DNA from: JAFALK01 sp036500605
GTDB lineage: Bacteria > Pseudomonadota > Gammaproteobacteria > Burkholderiales > Burkholderiaceae_C
Direction of reading: 5' to 3'
Length of the DNA: 64,000 bases
Assembly: GCA_036500605.1 (NCBI GenBank)
Contig: DASYBU010000020.1
Location: 1 to 64,000 of the forward strand
Numbering within the stretch: the stretch's first letter is position 1; each line of letters starts with the position of its first letter. Position numbers and translations under genes: made by a program. Shown one piece after another: positions 60,272-64,000 of this stretch. A model generated the notes under the pieces. It saw only the letters and a list, made by a program, of their open reading frames with translations. It was not told the DNA's origin and made no database searches.

Positions 60272-60354
60272 TGGGCCGAGCGCCGGGCCGCTCCCCAGCC
60301 GGCCCAGATCCCCTTGGGGGATCGACTGGTGTACTCGCCAGGCGAGGGGCTGAC
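60272..60354 (+). repeat. Intergenic repeat, copy 2 (before ubiX)
   Basis: On the plus strand it begins GGGCCGAGCGCCGGGCCGCT and ends GCGAGGGGCTGAC just before the ubiX ATG. It matches copy 1 (7350-7474, minus strand) in both end segments and in the CCCCTTGGGG core, but lacks the inner insertion of copy 1. Translated in one frame, both copies read WAERRAAP, and they end with GEGL before the next gene. Confidence 0.8.
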
Positions 60355-60918
60355 ATGACCCAACGGCTTGTAGTCGGGATCACGGGCGCGACAGGCGCGG
60401 CTTACGGGCTGCGCCTTTTGCGTCGAGGCCGCGAGTTAGGGCTCGAAACCCATCTGATCGTCACGCCGGCCGGCGTGCTCAACATCCACCACGAGTTGGG
60501 GCTTGATCGCAACGCGCTGGAGCGCGAGGCGAGCTTTGCCTACTCGCCCGCCGACGTGGGCGCCTGCGTGGCCAGCGGCAGCTTCGCCACGGCCGCGATG
60601 GTGGTGGCGCCCTGCTCGATGAAAAGCCTCGCGGCGATTGCGCACGGCTTTGGCGACAACCTGCTCACGCGCGCCGCCGATGTGACGCTCAAGGAGCGCC
60701 GCCGCCTGATCCTGATGGTGCGCGAGACGCCGTTCAATCTGGCGCATCTGCGCAATATGGTCGCCGTCACCGAGATGGGCGGCATCTGCTTTCCGCCGCT
60801 GCCGGCTTTCTATCACCGGCCGCAGACGATCGAAGAGATCGTCAACGAGAGCGCGGAGCGCGTGCTGGAGCTGGCGGGTGTGAGCGGTGCTTCGCCGCAG
60901 AGCTGGCAAGGCCTCTGA
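60355..60918 (+). CDS. ubiX: Flavin prenyltransferase
   Basis: The 187-residue enzyme makes the prenylated FMN cofactor for the UbiD decarboxylase of ubiquinone synthesis. It has VGITGATGAAYGLRLLRRG (flavin phosphate site), VVAPCSMKSLAAIAHG and an ILMVRETPFNLAHLRNM segment. The ribosome binding site comes from the preceding repeat. It is convergent with a lytic transglycosylase gene (13-bp gap). Confidence 0.96.
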   Translation: MTQRLVVGITGATGAAYGLRLLRRGRELGLETHLIVTPAGVLNIHHELGLDRNALEREASFAYSPADVGACVASGSFATAAMVVAPCSMKSLAAIAHGFGDNLLTRAADVTLKERRRLILMVRETPFNLAHLRNMVAVTEMGGICFPPLPAFYHRPQTIEEIVNESAERVLELAGVSGASPQSWQGL

Positions 60919-60931
60919 CGCGACTGGCGAC

Positions 60932-61540
60932 TCAGCGCTCGCCGGGCAGCAGCCATTGTTTGCGGCAAGCGAGCACGGCATTCGGATACGCCGCCAGCCC
61001 GCGTGAGCCGTTGAAGCGGCCCAGCGCCATCACCACATCACCCTTCTCGATATCGAGATAGTGGCGCAGGATCACGCAGCCAAAGCGCAGGTTCGTCTGC
61101 ATGTGGAACAGCACCGAGGCATCGCCGTTGCCGATCTGCTTGACCCAGAAGGGCATGACCTGCGTGTAGCCACGCGCGCCCGCCACGCTGATCGCGTATT
61201 TGCGGAAGCCGCTCTCGACCTGCACAAGGCCCAAGACCAGCGCCGGCTCCAGGCCCGCACGCGTGGCCTCGTACCAGAGCGTCTCCAGGAACTCGATTCG
61301 CGTCTGCGGTTCCGACAGACGCTTCTTGAGCTTCTCGCTCATGGCACCGAGCCAGCGCAGGTACGCCAGCCGCGCCTCGATGTCGTCGAAGTGCGGGCGC
61401 GGCGGCGCGCTGTTGGCAATGGCGGCCGAGAGCGCCAGCCGGACCGAATCCGACAGCGACTCCTCGACCTGCGCACCGGCCAGCGCCCGCAGGGGCAGCG
61501 CGGCCAGCGCCGTCGTCAGGAGCAGTTGCCGACGCTTCAA
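60932..61540 (-). CDS. Lytic transglycosylase domain protein
   Basis: The 202-residue protein has a signal peptide (about 1-22) and an SLT-type domain. The catalytic Glu lies in LVQVESGFRKYAIS (about residue 110), followed by GYTQVMPFW and GRFNGSRG. It cleaves peptidoglycan glycan strands with a 1,6-anhydro product. It is short compared with typical enzymes and consists of a single domain. It overlaps the proS stop by 4 nt (ATGA). Confidence 0.9.
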   Translation of the reverse strand: MKRRQLLLTTALAALPLRALAGAQVEESLSDSVRLALSAAIANSAPPRPHFDDIEARLAYLRWLGAMSEKLKKRLSEPQTRIEFLETLWYEATRAGLEPALVLGLVQVESGFRKYAISVAGARGYTQVMPFWVKQIGNGDASVLFHMQTNLRFGCVILRHYLDIEKGDVVMALGRFNGSRGLAAYPNAVLACRKQWLLPGER

Positions 61541-63282
61541 AGCTTGAGCTTGGCTTTCAGGTGGCCGAGCACATCGCCCACCGCCAGCTTGCTCGCTTCG
61601 GCATCGCGACGGCCCTGGTATTCGACCTGGCCTTCCTTGAGGCCGCGGTCGGACAGCACCACGCGGTGCGGCACGCCGATCAGTTCCCAGTCGGCAAACA
61701 TCGCGCCGGGGCGCTCGCCGCGGTCATCGAGCATGACGTCCACGCCGATCGCCTTGAGCTCGCCGTAGAGCTGCTCGGCGGCGGCCTTGACGGGCTCGCT
61801 GCGATCCATGCCGATCGGGCAGATCACGACCGTGAACGGTGCGATCGAATCGGGCCAGATGATGCCGCGCGCGTCATGGCCCTGCTCGATGGCAGCGCCG
61901 AGGATGCGGGTGACGCCGATGCCATAACAGCCCATTTCCATGGGTTGCGGCTTGCCGTTCTCGTCGAGGAAGTTGGCGCCCATCGCGGCCGAATACTTGG
62001 TGCCGAGATAGAAGACCTGGCCGACCTCGATGCCGCGCTGGATCGCCAGCACGCCCTTGCCGTCGGGCGAGGGATCGCCGGCGACGACGTTGCGGATGTC
62101 GGCCACCAGATCGGGCTCGGGCAGATCGCGGCCCCAGTTGGCGCCGGTGAAGTGGAAGTCGGCCTCATTGGCGCCGCAGACGAAATCGCTCATGTTGGCG
62201 ACGGTGCGCTCGGCAACGATCTTGACGGGCCTCTTCAAGCCGATCGGTCCCAGATAGCCCGGCTTGCATCCGAAGTGATCCTCGATCTCGGCCTGCGTGG
62301 CGAAGCGGAAGCCGTTCTTCAGGCCCTCGACCTTGCCGGCCTTGACCTCGTTCAGCTCGTGATCGCCGCGGACCAGCAGCAACCAGACGGTCGACTTCTT
62401 GATGTCGCCCTTGTCGTCGAGCTCATCGGTGGCCAGTACCAGCGACTTGACGGTCTGCGTCAGCGGCAGCTTCAGCAGCTCGGCCACTTCGGCGCAGGTG
62501 GCCTTGCCCGGCGTGGGCGTCTTGGTCAGTGCTTGCGTGGCGTCAGCACGCGCGGGCAGCAAGGACAGCGCCTCGGCCATCTCGATGTTGGCGGCGTAGT
62601 CGCTGGTCGGGCAGTAGATGATCGCGTCTTCGCCGGTGTCGGCGATCACCTGGAACTCATGCGAGCGATCGCCGCCGATGGCGCCGGTGTCGGCGGCCAC
62701 AGCGCGGTAGGTCAGCCCGAAGCGATCGAAGATCCTGCAGTACGCGTTGTACATGTTCTCGTAGCTGCGGCCAGCGGCGGCCTCGTCACGGTCGAAGGAA
62801 TAGGCGTCCTTCATCGTGAACTCGCGGCCGCGCATCAGGCCGAAGCGCGGACGGCGCTCGTCACGGAACTTGGTCTGGATGTGATAGAAATTCTTGGGCA
62901 GCTGCTTGTACGAACGCAGCTCCTGGCGGCCGATGTCGGTGATCACCTCTTCCGACGTCGGCTGGATGATGAAGTCGCGGCCATGGCGATCCTTCACGCG
63001 CAGCAGCTCGGGCCCCATCTTGTCGAAGCGGCCGGTTTCCTGCCAGAGCTCGGCCGGTTGCACGACCGGCATCAGCAGCTCGATCGCGCCGGCGCGTTCC
63101 ATCTCTTCACGGATGATGCCCTCGACCTTGCGGATCACGCGCAGGCCCATCGGCATGTAGTTGTAGATGCCGGCGCCGAGGCGCTTGATCATGCCGGCGC
63201 GCATCATCAGTTGATGGCTGACGACTTCGGCGTCGGCAGGCGCTTCCTTCAGGGTGGAAATGAAGAACTGGCTGGCTTTCAT
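61537..63282 (-). CDS. proS: Prolyl-tRNA synthetase (bacterial type)
   Basis: The 581-residue class II synthetase has motif 1 to 2 regions (MGLRVIRKVEGIIREEM, FRDERRPRFGLMRGREF) and an inserted editing domain (about 225-400) of the bacterial ProS type. It ends with a short anticodon-binding domain. It charges tRNA-Pro. The length matches the family. The start at 63282 begins MKASQFFIST. Confidence 0.98.
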   Translation of the reverse strand: MKASQFFISTLKEAPADAEVVSHQLMMRAGMIKRLGAGIYNYMPMGLRVIRKVEGIIREEMERAGAIELLMPVVQPAELWQETGRFDKMGPELLRVKDRHGRDFIIQPTSEEVITDIGRQELRSYKQLPKNFYHIQTKFRDERRPRFGLMRGREFTMKDAYSFDRDEAAAGRSYENMYNAYCRIFDRFGLTYRAVAADTGAIGGDRSHEFQVIADTGEDAIIYCPTSDYAANIEMAEALSLLPARADATQALTKTPTPGKATCAEVAELLKLPLTQTVKSLVLATDELDDKGDIKKSTVWLLLVRGDHELNEVKAGKVEGLKNGFRFATQAEIEDHFGCKPGYLGPIGLKRPVKIVAERTVANMSDFVCGANEADFHFTGANWGRDLPEPDLVADIRNVVAGDPSPDGKGVLAIQRGIEVGQVFYLGTKYSAAMGANFLDENGKPQPMEMGCYGIGVTRILGAAIEQGHDARGIIWPDSIAPFTVVICPIGMDRSEPVKAAAEQLYGELKAIGVDVMLDDRGERPGAMFADWELIGVPHRVVLSDRGLKEGQVEYQGRRDAEASKLAVGDVLGHLKAKLKL

Positions 63283-63413
63283 GGCGGCACAAAAAGGCTG
63301 ATGGGCCGGGTCTGAAGACGCGGCGGTGTCAAGGGAACGTTGGGGTTAGCGAGGATCGGCCCGAACCGGCGACCCAATGCAATAATCGAATCAACTAAGA
63401 ATCGAGGTTGATT

Positions 63414-64000
63414 ATGCTCGACCGTGAAGGCTTCCGGCCCAACGTCGGCATCATCCTGCTCAATCAGCGCAATGAAGTGTTCTGGGGCAAACGCATCCGG
63501 ACGCACTCCTGGCAGTTCCCGCAAGGGGGCATCAAACACGGCGAAACGCCTGAGCAGGCGATGTACAGAGAGCTCCACGAAGAAGTGGGGCTGCACACGG
63601 ACCATGTCCGGATCATTGCGCGTACGCGTGACTGGCTGCGCTATGAAGTGCCCGAGCATTACATCCGCCGCGATGCACGCGGGCATTACCGCGGGCAAAA
63701 GCAGATCTGGTTCCTGCTGCAACTGACCGGCCGCGACAGCGACATGAACCTGCGCGCGACGGACCACCCCGAGTTCGACGCCTGGCGCTGGAACGAGTAC
63801 TGGGTGCCGCTGGAAGCCGTGATCGAGTTCAAGCGCGGCGTCTACGAAATGGCGCTGACCGAACTCGCTCGCTATCTGCCGCGGCTCAACCATCACAACC
63901 GCTACCTGCGTTCGGGCATGCGGCCGCCGCATCGTGATGCGGGCGGGCATCATGGGCATGAGCAGCAGGAGCAGCATGAGGTGCATGAGGCGCACGAAGT
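63414..64000 (+). CDS. rppH: RNA pyrophosphohydrolase RppH, 3' end cut by window
   Basis: The frame starts MLDREGFRPNVGIILL and contains the Nudix box GGIKHGETPEQAMYRELHEE followed by VGL. RppH removes pyrophosphate from mRNA 5' ends. The ORF is still open at the right edge (195 codons so far). After the domain end (about residue 165) it continues in a His/Glu/Gln-rich tail, which E. coli RppH (176 residues) lacks. A short divergent gap with proS holds a possible AATAAT -10 (63381-63386). Confidence 0.95.
   Translation, partial: MLDREGFRPNVGIILLNQRNEVFWGKRIRTHSWQFPQGGIKHGETPEQAMYRELHEEVGLHTDHVRIIARTRDWLRYEVPEHYIRRDARGHYRGQKQIWFLLQLTGRDSDMNLRATDHPEFDAWRWNEYWVPLEAVIEFKRGVYEMALTELARYLPRLNHHNRYLRSGMRPPHRDAGGHHGHEQQEQHEVHEAHE

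Overview
The window is high-GC, densely packed DNA. Gene content and order point to a betaproteobacterium of the order Burkholderiales, most likely the Rubrivivax/Leptothrix/Roseateles side. The clues are a lysine/alanine-rich histone H1-like gene beside nrdBA, pilSR next to a PP0621-like gene, a CcsA-like gene divergent from ffh, and the run hemA-prfA-prmC-grxD-ubiX. The placement is inference from gene content; no comparison was run.

Layout. 1-13 kb is core chromosome: H1-like protein, class I ribonucleotide reductase (nrdA, nrdB), the PilS/PilR two-component system, a PP0621-like protein, a CcsA-like membrane protein, ffh and ftsY. A CAU-anticodon tRNA at 13061-13137 carries a 9.67-kb integrated element (13121-22792). 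The element is bounded by a perfect 24-bp direct repeat that includes the tRNA 3' end, and it has a tyrosine integrase at its right edge. Its cargo is mostly phage-like: a gp14-like internal virion protein, two antirepressor (Rha) pieces, a serine recombinase, an FRG-domain protein, a 2TM SLATT-like protein, two proline-rich microproteins and a three-gene operon of unknown function. Just right of attR is a two-gene module of an unknown protein and a PIN-domain protein (22956-24205).

24-50 kb is an accessory, stress-flavoured block. It holds a flavin reductase-like protein, two hybrid histidine kinases, a lone receiver and a visibly decayed RsbR/RsbS stressosome module. It also holds small stress-type proteins (DUF2789, a DUF5985 pair, PRC-barrel, DUF4142, CsbD), two L,D-transpeptidases, an SDR oxidoreductase, a DUF72 protein sharing a LexA-type box with a UvrD-family helicase, a PaoABC-like aldehyde oxidase operon, and a zinc metallopeptidase overlapping a YdeP-like molybdopterin oxidoreductase. 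A TGTCCTACA-like motif recurs upstream of several of these genes.

50.8-64 kb holds ergothioneine genes (egtD, egtB divergent) and then core genes: miaB, hemA, prfA, prmC, grxD, ubiX, a lytic transglycosylase, proS and the start of rppH, which runs off the right edge.

The most unusual observations are: the deletion-scarred stressosome operon with an RsbS-kinase chimera; the 21-bp in-frame tandem repeat of the nrdA C-terminal codons and stop; the PIN module next to attR; the shared LexA-type operator between DUF72 and a helicase; the symmetric integrase arm-type repeats; the phage-island operon with two proline-rich microproteins; and an intergenic repeat family that supplies the ribosome binding site of pilR and ubiX.
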